From assembly GCA_964035795.1 (NCBI GenBank), contig OZ038321.1, positions 28,267,022 through 28,331,021 on the forward strand: a DNA stretch of 64,000 bases. The letters are read 5' to 3'. Source of the DNA: Pterobdella sp. o SKG-2022. Taxonomy: Eukaryota; Annelida; Clitellata; Hirudinida; Piscicolidae. The notes under the pieces are model-generated. The model made no database searches, was not told the origin of the DNA, and saw nothing but the letters and a program-made list of their open reading frames with translations. Of this stretch, positions 46,202 to 60,200 are shown piece by piece (position 1 is the stretch's first letter; the number at the start of each line of letters is the position of its first letter). Position numbers and translations under genes: made by a program.

Positions 46202-49200
46202 TCAATGCAAAGCATTTGACAGATTTTGCATATTCAATAGTTTGTGCCAGCCAATGCTCTCCCTGGAAAGATCCAGTTCAGACAGCCTCACGTTCACCCC
46301 TCCTAGAAACTCATTCTCCTTGAGTCCATCATACGACAGCACAACCACCTGCAACACACGACTCTGCAACTCCGCGATGGCCATGCGATAAATGAGCATT
46401 TCATTGTACGTGGGATGGCAAGTGTTTTTGGCTATCTTCGTTTTTCGCTTGGTGACTTTCATGGGGTCAGGTAGAAGATACATTTTGACATAAGGATTAG
46501 GAAGGTCGCCTCCAGAAGTTTTGTTCAAATCTTTGACGTGCATAACCATAACAGTGAAACCGTGAGGTTTGTAGAAGAGGTTGAGTTTGATGGAGGCGTT
46601 CACTTGCATGTTGTACTTGTCTGAAGGACTGGTGGGTGTAGGCGAGGCTGGGAGGTCTTTCAACTTCACCAAATTAGCTTTGTTTTCTTGCTCATCCCTC
46701 AAAATAGGATGGAAGAATGTATAGATAAGATCGTGTTGTGAGATTTCAGAAGACATGCTCAGAAGATGCTTAAGGAACACTTCCAACTCAGGCTTTCTAG
46801 CATCAGCCACTGACTTGACATGACTCCTGCCAAGGTTGATGCCACCTGACATACGGGGCCACTGCACCAAAGGAAAGGTGGCCACCAACTTGCGGTGCAA
46901 CTCCTGGAACTCTGAGAACCTTCTCAAGACGTAGGAAGCCACCCTCTGGTTCTCACGTTCCACTTTCACTATGTAGATGTAGAACTTTTCAGGATTGTAG
47001 CGCTTCTGAATGTTGAACAGCTCCAGATTGACAATCCTGCCATCACTCTGCATGCTGTAAGTTTTGGGGATGAATGAGAGGAGCATTCCTTCATCGTGGC
47101 CTGAGAACTTGAGTTGAGCCAGGTTGTGCAAGAAAAAGTTGAACTGAGTGAAGATGCATTTTAGACTGGCGTTGACCATCCTGGTGAACTCTGCCACAGC
47201 CTCCGCATCACTCCTCTCGGGCATCAAGGCCTGCCTCACGTACCGAGGTGCAGTCTCATCCACCCTCGGAATCCCTGACAGGGTCATCATCGACAATAAA
47301 ATGGTGAACAGGTCTGAATTCTTGCGGATGATGTTGAGACCTCTGCAACACAAGTCCACAAACTTCTGGAAGTTCTCAGTGGGCTTGTCTCCCCTGTTAA
47401 TGACGTAGGCCATGTCAGAAGTGAGAATGAAAGGGGTGCGGTCCCGGTTGATGGCTCCCAGCATTTGAGAATCCCCGAGAAACTTGGCGAAGTCGATGTG
47501 GAAAATGTGTCCTGAGTGCTTGATCATGATGTTGTCGTTGTGGCGGTCACAAACTCCCAAGATGTAAGTAGCCAGACAGTACCCAGCACAACTTGCCATG
47601 AAGTTCTCCACTGCCTGTCAACAAGTTAAAAAAATTAGTTCAAATAATAAAATCATCAATAGAAATAAGCTAAAAAGAATAAAAATCAACTAAAAATAGA
47701 AACTTTAGAATTCAAAACATTGGAAACTAACAGCCTGGTACTCAAGCTCTGCAGAGTTGTACATCTGAAGCCAGTCTGCTATGGGAGTATCCTTGAAAGA
47801 GCCTGTGACTCCATGGCCATGCTTCTTCTGGATCTTACCCAGTGTTTCCGAGTCGTTGATCAGTTCCACGAAGCCTGGTGTGTGGTGAGCAGCAGTTCAA
47901 AGAAAGATTTTGAGCTAACAAAGATTTCTAAAAACAACAATGAAATAATAGAATAAAAAATAACAACAACAACAAACCTATTGACAAACACAAACTGAAC
48001 AGCAAACAACACAAACCTTTTTTGAGACTGGTGGGTTGGATTCGGAAAGTGATCATTTTGAGGTCGAGTCCCTCCCTCAGCCACAGGGCGTCCATCAGGC
48101 GAATTAGCTGCAAGGTCAACATGTCCTGACGAAGGTCATCACCCACCTGTCAGTGTGGCCAATCCAACATTGAATAACTTAATAAAAACATTTGTACCTC
48201 CACTTGATAATGTAAGTTCATCTTACGAAAAGCTTCGTGGAATGAAAAAACTCCTAAAAGTGTTTTCATTTGAATATTTACGTTTGGCTCGAAGAATTAA
48301 AATAAAAATACTTAATTATGAATAAGAGGGATGACTCACTTTGAACATGACATAAATATCTTCTGCGGTAGGATCGATGTTCTTGAAGGCAAGCTTCAGA
48401 GGCACCGTGAAGGAAGTGAAGTAGGAGCATGACTGTGCAGAGAAGTTCGTTATCAACACCCATTTGTGATTAACAATTATGTTAAAAAGATTGAAGAAGA
48501 AAAACTAATTCAAGTATAACCCAAAACGACGTCAAACGATAATGATGCACAATGGTAAACAAATGCATAACTACCTTGACATCCAGACCAGCCACTTCGT
48601 AGGCGGGGTTGATAGGCAGGCGCACTGAACTGTGCTTCAAGAAGTCCCACATGTTGTCCAATTCCCTGTGCAATACCGCCTGTCGATGGAGGCACCATCA
48701 TTATCAACATCCCACCTTGCTCAATCATAACAGCTATGCAGTCTAATTTATGGAAAGAGTGTTATCAAAATACAACAGACATCCTTATCTTTGGCAGCCT
48801 TGACTTTGTCAGCGATGGATGAGAGAAGGTTGACAAACTCTTCCTGTTTGCCAAACTCATCCCTCATCCCCTCCCCCACCACACTCATCAGTGCTCCGAA
48901 CATCAGCTGGTACCTGCCGTTGTAGTCGTCAGTTAGTGCTATCATTACTGTGGAAACAATATGGCGTACAAGCTATGATAGTGATGAGGATAAAAATAAC
49001 AGTGAAGATAATGCTGAGAAATGGCAAAGATGATGATGAAATGATTTTCATCAAAATCCCCAGTGAGATGTCATCAAGCACACAGACCTTTTGCGATGCA
49101 GAGGGTCGTCAGCTGCCTCCTTCAGCAGCCAGTAGACGTGGTGAGCTATGCGGATGTTGCAAGCACACCTCTCAAGGATGAGACGGGCCAGTGCACTCGT

Positions 49201-52200
49201 GTGGTAGAACTCAAATTTGAGGGCCTGTGGTGTGAGGTGTGTGTTTGGTGGTGGTGAAATGATGATGATGATTTTCGTTCAGTCCCAGATTAGTGGGGTA
49301 CTAAAGTGTGATGGTAGATTCAAATGGGGTTGTGTAAAGTGTGGTTTTATGGTGGTCAAACGTTGTTATGGAGGTCAAACGTTGTTATGGAGGTCAAACG
49401 TTGTAATGGAGGTCTAGATAATTATTAATTTTAGGAAACGGTTGCATATGGCTGCATCCACATAAATACCAGATTGAGCGTCAGTAAATCTATGAAAATT
49501 CCTTACATTTTGAATTTTCACTAACAACACCAGCACAGAATAAACACCAAAGACCACCTCTTCCCCCCCTAATCGACTATTCTCACCTGTATGAGTTGTG
49601 GAAGGAGATCACATAAATCATCATCTTTCAACTCTCTCAGCTTGTTCACTGCGAAGTTGCGCACTATGACGTCAGAGTACCTGGGGGTTCAGTGGGGTTT
49701 GGTCTTGTAGTGGTGTTGGAACATTATCAACGAGATTTCAAATGATGATGTGGAGATGTAAGAGCTTGGAAGATATATTGTTGGAAGTGATTGATTTGAA
49801 TGATTTTGTTTGAGGGTGATTCAGTTTTTGGATGAAGTTTATAGGGTGATTTGAGGAAATCGTGCAGATGTTGGAAGCATGAGGAAGTCATCTGATGATA
49901 GTATCCTGATATGAAAAACTTTGATAACTTCACAACTAATATTTAAGTATTAAAAACCTATAAGACATTTATATAGCGCTAACAGAGCAACATCAAGCCA
50001 CCTGGGAAGGAGAAGTTGGAGGGCATGTAGTGGGTCAAGGGCCCCCCAGGCACACAGCATAGTGTAGGTGTCAGGTAGGCTGTACCAGGCCCAAGACAGC
50101 ACTGATTGTAACACCTGGGTACGGTGGTGTTGGTGAACAGAATGATAAACAAAAATAGAAAAATAATCAAAATACTTATGAACAACAACAATAATAAATA
50201 ATAATAATTATTATTTTTATTTTTAAGACAAACAAATAAAAAAAACGTTAAAAAAAGGTCAAGAATGATAACGAGAGCACACAGACCTTAGGGAGGGCAG
50301 CAGGCTGTTTATGGAGGTAGTGCCTCTTCTGCCATATAAACTCCCTCTCCTCATTTGACAACCTGCCAATGTCATTCAGGCTTATGAAACAGGTACTCCA
50401 TTGCAACATTGATTCATGAAGCTTTCGTAAGTTGAACTCAAATTATCAGATATGTCAGCGGAAATATAAACTTGACAATGTTTTTTCATTTATAAATTTA
50501 TATAGCCTCTACAAACTACAATGATACCAACAAGGTCAATCAAAATCACGTGACAAACTTTTCGAGGCAGTTCTTGGCGATGATGGACAACAGTTCAGTT
50601 TTCTCATCCGGATGTAGCTCTTCAAAGTCTTCTTTCACTCTGCGCATCAATATATCCATCCATCCATCAACCAATCAATAGATCCACCCATCCGTCCATC
50701 ATTGTGGTCAGAAAGCCATGTGTCTAATAAACAAGTAAGATCAAGCAGACTGACAAACCTGGTGACTTCTTCGATCTTTGGGAAGACATAGGTCTCATCG
50801 AACTTTTGCATGTTCACCTGTGGGTGGGGGTGGGTAAAAGTGGTGGTAGCATTAAGGAGCCATCAAAGGTGAAAATTTATTGAAAGAACCATAAAAAAAT
50901 AAAGCAAAATAACAGGAAGTAAACACCAGACGAAACAAGCTAATACAATAAAACAAAAAGAAATACAAAAATAAGATTAAAAAAAAATCAAAACAAATGA
51001 GTTTATTTGAGAACACGAATAAATTTTGCATTTGAAAAAAATCCTCTACTTGAAAATATTGGTTAACGTAAAGCTTTGTATCTCAATAAAATTTGTGTAT
51101 TTAAATATACTCGTTTGATTGTGGCTAGTGAAAAACCAAATATCAAAACAAATACACAAAAACACAGACAGACATCTAGAAGCACCTGTAGAAGAACACT
51201 AAGGTGGGAGTGGGTGTTAGTGTTGTTGGTGGGGGTGTTGGAGGTGCAAGCACTCCCCCACATGCCTAGCAACTTGTCCCCTTGCACCAACTCACTGTTT
51301 GGTGATTTTTTTTTTATTATTTTGATTTTTATTGTTTTTAGGCTGAACATAACTATAGTCTTTAACGCTAAAAACAATTCAACAATATAACAGTTTTACT
51401 CTCAGACGTCACTATAAAAACAAAATTACTGAACGCCCCCACACCATCACCATAACCCAACCACATTACACCCCCAAGACAGACTAGTGGTGGTTGAAGA
51501 GTTGAATGGCCACCCAACAGAGGGGGCGTCGGACCAGAGACTGCCCCTCATTGGTTGAGTGCTGCACCATCCTGCATCCCGTCAGGGTCAACAACAACTT
51601 TGTCTCCCTCGGCAAGTCACATATCCTTATGTCATCGAATGTGAGCCTGGGTGATTGGACATGGTTTTACTGTATAAATAAATAAGAATTGATTGGTCCT
51701 TATATGTGTGTTTAATTTTACCAAATGATGTGAGCTTGTAACTCGTTTATATTTCAGTTCAAATTTCATTATCACCATCGTCATCAGTCCCTCCTCTCCC
51801 CTTCCTCCCTACCACCGACCACTCATCCCAGGTGAGAAAGTTGTTATTAGGAACCAGAGGAACCCCCCTGGATTGAACTTCACCACCCAACTGCTTGCCT
51901 CCATACAACAACCTGGTTTTCATGTAAAACTCACTGTGTCTGTTGGGTACAACAAAACCATAATAAAATATCGTATATTGATTTATTTACAAACTCATCA
52001 GTATCATCATCCTAATCAACCACATTAGATTCTCTTGCTGTAGGAGTCCCAGTAGCTGGGGTATACAGCAGTCGGCTAATACACTTTCTTCACTCAGCTC
52101 TATTGAATCTTTTTAGACCATAGGATTCCATATTCTTTTCAACACAACTCAACCAAGTTTTTGCTGGTCTACCACGGGAACGACCTCCAAGCAGAGAAAG

Positions 52201-52438
52201 TTCGATACACATGGACGAACGTCTTACGTGACCATACCAACAAAGACGACGGTCCTGCAGTAGCGCTCATATGTCAGAGACTTTAAGTTTTGTAAAAAAG
52301 AATGTCGATGGACTTTTGTCCTTTGGCTTAAAGCCACATATCTAGCGGGTCATAAACTTATCTGTAGTTTTTGCAGACTTTTGATGCCAAAGATCCACGT
52401 TTATATAAAATTGCACATCACTCATTCATACATTCAAA

Positions 52439-52494
<56 letters not shown>

Positions 52495-52797
52495 CTAACA
52501 CAGATCTCCACTGAGAGGGAAGATGGTGGGCAGAGGCGAGGTGGAAGATGAAGCAGTCATTCAGTTCTTTGATATCTCTCTCTTCTGTTTGGGAGAGAAG
52601 TGTTGTTTATGGTGATTATAATTATTTTCATTATTAGTTTCATTTTGGATGGAATAAGTTATTCAAACTCCAATGAACAAACTGACTGATTAGAGGAGAT
52701 TGCCTGAGAAACCTTCACAACCCCCTACCTACCTTTACACTCGGCAATCATCGACTTGAAGCGGTACTCCTTGTGGAATGTGGTGCAGAACATGTCT

Positions 52798-52865
<68 letters not shown>

Positions 52866-53138
52866 ATGTGTATTTGTGTTTGTTATTTTATCACCATCAT
52901 CATTTAAGCAAGGTTTTATGTTAGTGTGGGTAAACAACAACAGTGAATCAAATTCCAACCATAATAAGACAATCAGAAAAAAAACGTTGACCATACATAA
53001 AATTAAAAAAAAATAAAAATAATGGTAATAATAAAAAATAATAAGAAGAGTCCACCTGTTTTTTGACAGCCCTGTCCAACTCCTGCAGCCTCTCATGCAC
53101 CTCTTCAACTTGCAGAGACCAGTCATAACACCTGTAGT

Positions 53139-53169
<31 letters not shown>

Positions 53170-54170
53170 TAATAATAAAAAAAACGATGACAACAACAAC
53201 AACTACTACTACTACTAATAATAATAAAAATAATAATAAGCCGTGTGACATTTTGGTGGTAGGACTCATAGGATGATTGTTGCTCTCATACACACAGGCA
53301 TCTCTCAGCTTACTGCTCAGAGGATTCAGCTGTTGAGGGGTGTGGTGTTGTGGAGGTGTTATGGTGTGTGTGTGAAGAAAGAACAATAAAAATATAATAA
53401 AAACAAAAAGTAATAAAAACAACAAACAGAACAGAGCCTCAAGCACCTGGGTATCAGTGCACGACTTGAGTCTATCAAGGGCCTTCGTTACGTCCACTGT
53501 TTCTATGTTGCTTAGCAACACACTTATGGCTTTCACTGATTGGACGATACCCTGACACGTGACTTTATTCTTTGACTGCCATTATTGTTATTATTGTTTT
53601 CATTATTATTCTTATTTTTAATAATTTTTAAAATTATTATTACTATTTTTATTGTCATCAACATTTAACCTGTGTTACATCGTTCTTGAGTTTCCCCACC
53701 TCACCATAGTATGTTTTGAGTAGTATGTTGAGTTTGCTCCTGGTCGGATGGTGTTGGATGGGTGCATGTGGGATGGTGTTGGATGGGTGCATGTGGAGTG
53801 GTGTTGGATGGGTGAACACAGATAGATACATATCAAATAGTTAGTAAAACGAATAATTTAATTTATAGATAAATAGACAATATCTGGATAGAAAAAAATA
53901 TATACAGACAGACAGAAAGAAACATAGATGAAGACAGACATATACACAAACAGACAGACATGTTGAGTTTGGAGGAGTTTTCATCAGAGCACAGAACCTT
54001 AGGTACGTATACTGGGTGACTCACATCTGCGAGCTGTGACGTCATTGAGGTGTTTGTGTGATGATGATTATCAGTCAATAGTATAGCTATTTCTTTATTT
54101 TTTCTGAGCATTAGATTTGAAAAAACTTCAATACACATGACAATAAATATTCAACACACAAAATTTAAAA

Positions 54171-54245
<75 letters not shown>

Positions 54246-57200
54246 CACACACACATCTTCTTCTTCTACTGTATTTGTCCACCATCAAGCAGGTGCAGAG
54301 AATGGTTGCCATTTCTTGTTGTTGTTGCGCATTTTTTCTGGTGGTTTTGAAAACCCTGTCGCTTGAAATTTTTACCACAGTGTTGGCATAAGATTGTTAT
54401 TGTTGCTTGTTGGGAGTGTTTCTGTCTGACGTGGTTTGCAAAGCCAGCTTTTCTGCCATTCGATTCTGTTCTTCGCTTTGCTACGCCAACCAGACACCAA
54501 CCCAATAGCTTTCAAATCGTTATTCACCACATCATGCCACCTATGTTTTTGACCACCTTGACTTCTTTTACCACCACATATTTTACTGACCAATAATTTT
54601 TTGGGCCACCGGGAATCTGCCATCCTTTCATTATGACCTAGCCATTTGAGTCTTTTCAGTTGAAGGATTGAATCTACGCGTTCAATGTTGCCTTTTCTTC
54701 TTATTTCGGTGTTTCTTAACATGTCTCTCATAGAGATTTCACATATAGACCGAACACACTTATTAACAAAAGACTGCAACCTTTGAACATGGTTGCTCAA
54801 AGGAGCCCGAGTCTCACGACCGTAAAGCAGGATAGGCATTATAATGGATTTGAAAAGCCTCATCTTCGTTTTCCTTTTTAACTTTTTTTGATACCATATG
54901 AGCCTTCTAATACTTCTGAAAGCAATCGAGGCTTTACCGATACGAGTATCAATATCTTCATCTATGGAACAGTCGTTTCGAAGTATACTGCCCAGATATT
55001 GATACTGCTCAACTTCCTCAAAACCACCGTCAATTTGATGTACCGACCTGTTGTCAAGATGAGTGTCTGTATTATCAGCTTCAAGACGCACAGCCATTAT
55101 CTTAGATTTTTGAGTATTGATCTTCAAGCCGTAACGGGTAAATTCTTCACTGAGCGATTGAATAAGAGAGTTCAATACACTTCGATCGTTGCTCAATAAT
55201 ACCACATCATCTGCGTACATGAGGATTTGAACCTTATCACTCATGTTGAACTTATGACGGCTGTTGTTTACCAGAGGAGCGTCAAGGTTGTATTGAATAT
55301 GAACTCCTGCATCAGGATGTTTCATCATGGCAGTCCTTATGATAACATCTAAAAATAAGTTAAACAGAGTTGGAGCCAGTACATCACCCTGCTTTACACC
55401 TGATTCAACCTTGTATTCTTCAGACAACTGACCTTCAAACCGTACCACCCCATATGTTTCCTTATGTAAGGCTTCTATTATACTCACGAACTTTTCAGAA
55501 AAGTTGTAGACACGACGTAACATAGCCCAAAGTAAGTTTCTGTTAACTGAGTCGTACGCTTTACAGAGATCAATGAAGCACAAAAAAACCGGTACTTTGA
55601 AATCCTTGGCCCGTTGCATCAATATTTTCGTAGAAAATAATTGATCACAACAACCTCTCTTTGCACGAAACCCACATTGGGACTCAGTTGCTCTTTAACT
55701 GTTTCATTCTGTTCAGCATCGCTCTTGCGAATACTTTGTAGGCTGAACATAAAAGTGAGATGCCACGGAAGTTATCGCACTCCAACCTGCTACCTTTCCA
55801 AAAAATATTTATTTTAATTATGTAAAGTTCACTTCTACGAAATCAACCGCTATTAATCCTTCGTTTCAAAAACTTCACTTTAAAGTTCAAAAACCATTTA
55901 AATTCACAAAATTTTATTTTAAAATTGTTTTAATAGCCACGAATCAACTTATTTTCCCCAATTAATATCCTCTTTGAGCGATAGTTGAGCTACGAGTGTC
56001 CAGACGAAATAAAAAAAAAACTCGATTATTTACAAAATAAGATTATAATAGTGTTAAATGTTTATTTTTACAGTTATACGATATATAATAGTAATGAATT
56101 TAACTTTATAACTAGGTTTAAATCCAAAAATTAGCGGAGCCATGTTAACGCACGATCGAGCACACACACTCACACACACACACGCTTACAGTCCTAAGAT
56201 AAGGTCGAGGGACAAAATCGATATGCTGTATAATAAGTCTGATGTCCTTGCCAAGCTTGATGCACTGTTGCACATAGGAGTAGTCTGACAAGAAGGACTC
56301 ACTGGTGGTGTTGGTGTTATGCCATCGTTATTTTATTTTAGTTTTGTTATTTTGTGAATTTATTGAAAACAGAGATGGAATGTACGAAGTGTGAAACAAA
56401 GTCTTGAGCATGACGTTAAAAGTCACCTGTCCAGGCCATGAAATTAAAAGACACCTACGCCTTAGCGTTTAGGCCTGCTACTTGGTGGGGCTGCAACCTT
56501 TTCAGGGTACAAATCTAAACGACCCTTCCATGTCCTCCAGTAATCTTTTGGGCTTACTAATTTTATCTTGTTTCAAGATAATTTTTTTGGAGAATCCCAC
56601 ACAGAAGGTTTCATCAGTCTGCTCTCATCAGGCTAGGTCCTTAGGACAAGTTCTTAATATGCAAAGAAACATCCTAAGATCAACACCAACAGCCTGATGA
56701 TGAAGATAGGGTACGTTCCTAACCTACTCGGCGGAACATGGGGGTAATAAAAAAAAGTGTAAAACAATTCAATTTATCAATGTGTCTAATTTTTTAAAAT
56801 TCACCACAAAACACCGAGTTGAGGATAATGATGAAAGAAAATAAAGCTTCAAAAGACACCTACTTGTCAAAATATTCAGAGAGTCCGAAGACCTTAAGCA
56901 AGTGGTCTTCAGGTTCAATGTGTAAGCCCTGCAGGGATAACACCTGGCTCACAACGTGCTGTACTTTCGAGTTCACTGCGTGGTGAGGGGGTAGAAGGTG
57001 GTGGTTTGAAGGTAGAAGGTGATGATTTGGGGGTAGAAGTTGGTGGTGAGGGGGTAGAAGTTAGTGGTGAAAAGGGTTTAAAAAAATTACAACTTATGGT
57101 ATGGTAAAGATGGTTGTTTTGATAATGAAAGTGATAAAACGAAAATATATAAACTTATACAACTACATAAATTAGAAATCCCAAACGCACCAATACAAAT

Positions 57201-60200
57201 ATACAGACACAACCACACCAAACCAAAAAGCTTGGGGCATCACTGCAACTACAACAACATCACTGCAACTACAAAAACACCACTGCAACAAAAACAACAT
57301 CATTGCAACTACAACAACACCACTGCAACTACAATAACATCGACAAAACTGAAACAAACACAATGGAACTACAACAAGCACACAACCATCGCAAACGAAG
57401 GTGACTGGTGGTGTCTTGGACTCCCTGGTGACGATGAGCTTGACAGTCATGTTGATGTATCGTTTGTGGTGGTTTTTGGGACTGATGATCACTCCACTGT
57501 TTGTGTGCAGACTCTCTATCGGGTGCAGCAGTTTGATCCTAGATGATGGAAGTGATGATAATAAAAGCAATAATAATAATAATAATAACACCAATAATAA
57601 TAATAATTATAAAAATAAAATAACGGAGCTTTTCTTGAGAAATTGATTTATGACTATAAAGATGAAGCTATAAAGTTTCTTAATGAGCTATCATTATCAT
57701 CACCAACATTTTGATAAGGCCAGCATCTTTACCCTTTCCAAGAGATCACTGATTTCTTTCTTTTGTACTACATAAGCACATAAACAAAAACGAATAAGAC
57801 GAAGTTAAAATTTTAAATCCTACTCCATCAGGCATCGAACCAGATGGAACAATATACATTATCCAGGAAGCATTCTTGAGCATTTGCTTATCAGCTGTGT
57901 TCAAAAACTAAATTAAAAGTGCTCTTATTTGCAGTCTCATGCAAGCAGAATGGACTTAAGAAGACACAGTGGTTCAATGTTAACTATCAACAGTGATGAG
58001 CGATATCAACTAGTTGGTTGTTGATGTTAAGCACAACTTATAACTATGATGAGCAGAGCTTGGATCTATCCACCCATCTTGGATCGTTAGTGATCTGCTA
58101 GTACATTATATTAATACAATAATGACCACTCACCTAGCAACCATCTGCAAGAAGGCTTGTATCTCTTCGTCGGCTGTCTCAGGCATCTCTTGTAGGTACT
58201 CCTCGTTTGATGCCTTCAGGTGGTCGATGGTGAGATGAGGGTGATGGTGGGATAAGAATAGTGTTGAGAGGAGAGTGTGTGTGGTGGGAGAAGGGTGATG
58301 GTGGGAGGGGAATAAAGAGATTACTGATGAGAAAGTTTTATTGTTGTTAGGGTACATGCTAGCATGGGAACAAACGTAAAACAAAAATGATTTGCTGGTT
58401 TTAGTATTTTAATGGAAAAATTTTATGCTCTTAAATATACTTGTTTTATATTTTCTGCTAAATAAAATTGAAAATGGAAAGCAGAGCATCTTAATATAAT
58501 GATGGAATGCTATTCTTTGTATACAACGTTGATACCATTTGATGATTCAAACAAGGCCTCGTGCAATTCAAGATCTTGAGAGTGAACAATTAACTTTCTG
58601 ATTCAAAAATTATATTTTGAAAATTCACTTTTGAAATTATTTCTCTAATTTTTTATAAATCTCATATTATCTAGTTTCTCATGTCATTCATATCTTCAAT
58701 ATATATTTAAACCTTTCAAACTGATTAATTGGAACTGATAAAAACATGCGTCATTCATGAATACTCCATGCAAGATGGATTATTGCTGAGCTTATGAAAA
58801 TAATAACAATCATCATTATCCTAATAAAACAAAAAAGCATTGAAGACAACTAGAAATAATGATTAAATCTCATTATGATAATAACCTCAAAAAAGTTTCA
58901 AATCCATTATTAAATCAGACAAACTCAAGGACTCATCAACAGCACACACCTTGCAAATGTTTGACTTGCATCTCAATATGACAGGCTTTTCTTCACTACT
59001 AGATGTTTGATGTTTTGCTTGCAACTTCAGCTGCTGTGATTTCAGCTGTTGCGACTTCATAAGGTGGCATAACGAAAAGGGATCATCGGGGTCTTCCCAC
59101 TCAAAATTGCTGCTCTCCTGTGGCCATCATAATTGTGTAGTTTAATTATGATGTTTTAACGTGTAATAGACAAAAATATCACAACATAATATCAATAATA
59201 ATATATACTATTGGAATTATAATAATTAATTCATACAGCGCTATATAAAGATCATATGCCACCAAGATGTATGACGTCAGAGCTGACCCGATACAAACGT
59301 CACCAGCAGATGATGTCATGATTTAAAAAGCGGTTTTATTTTTAATTAGATTTATTCTAGATACGAAAATTTCTACAATACATGGTGGGTGCGGAAGCCG
59401 ACTCAAACTCACGATCAGATGATTAAAGACATAACTCTAAATCAATCAAATCCTTTTTTATAGCCCGTTTTCCTTTACCAAGGGTTGGGCTTTTTGAAAG
59501 AACTCTCGAAGTCGGCCTTTCCATTCATAAAAAAATTATAGTCTCAAAAGTAAAGCATATAAATAAATGCTATTGAACTTCCTTAACAAAACTTATCAGT
59601 GAAGAAAAATGTATGAGAACATTTGAAGGAAATGATAAAACTTGTACATCAAAGCATAAAAAACCAATTGATGAAGCAAAAACACAAAGCATGACTGACA
59701 TTTAAAATAAGCAAAAAAGTCCAAAGTGCACATCATTCTATGAATCTCATCATCAATTAAACAAACAAACCATCTCGAAGCTACATGTTATTTACAAACA
59801 CCACACCTCATCCGGGGACTTGTGGATCATCCAGCTGTCTGGGATGACCGACACAGAGGGAGTGTTGTTGGAGGGACATGTGGATGAGGGGATGTTGGAG
59901 GGACATGAGGATGAGGGGGTGTCGGAGGGGCAGATGGAGAGAGGTGGTGGTGCTGGTAGCTTGTCCAAGGTAGAGTGTTTTGATCGTTGGGAAGGCTTTG
60001 AAGGCACAACTTTTTTTGGAGGGTCCATCTGAAAGAGAGGATCAAAATCAGCAAGACTCATGTAGATGGAACTGTTGGTAGCCGAAGAAGATTCTGGAAA
60101 ATGCATGAGATTGTCAGTTGCCTCTTCATTCAACTCTGTAGTGTTTTGGAGTGCCTTTGGAGGCAAAGGTAACTCATTAGAGGTTATAGGTCGGAAGGTT

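Noticed and set aside
46202..46391. Plus-strand ORFs across 46-47.4 kb
   Set aside because: Mirror of the large PIK3C2 last exon; no independent support.
52725..53126. Minus-strand ORF with poly-His/Thr run
   Set aside because: It reads through the CA microsatellite and across two PIK3C2 exons in the wrong frame.
53123..53536. Minus-strand ORF with Leu/Ile/Val-rich segment resembling membrane helices
   Set aside because: Only the part matching PIK3C2 exon 53551-53447 is real; the rest is translated intron and trinucleotide repeat.
55622..55870. Additional PIK3C2 exon in the interval holding RT sequence
   Set aside because: The sequence reads as reverse transcriptase ([10 protein letters not shown]), and the PIK3C2 exons on each side join in phase without it.
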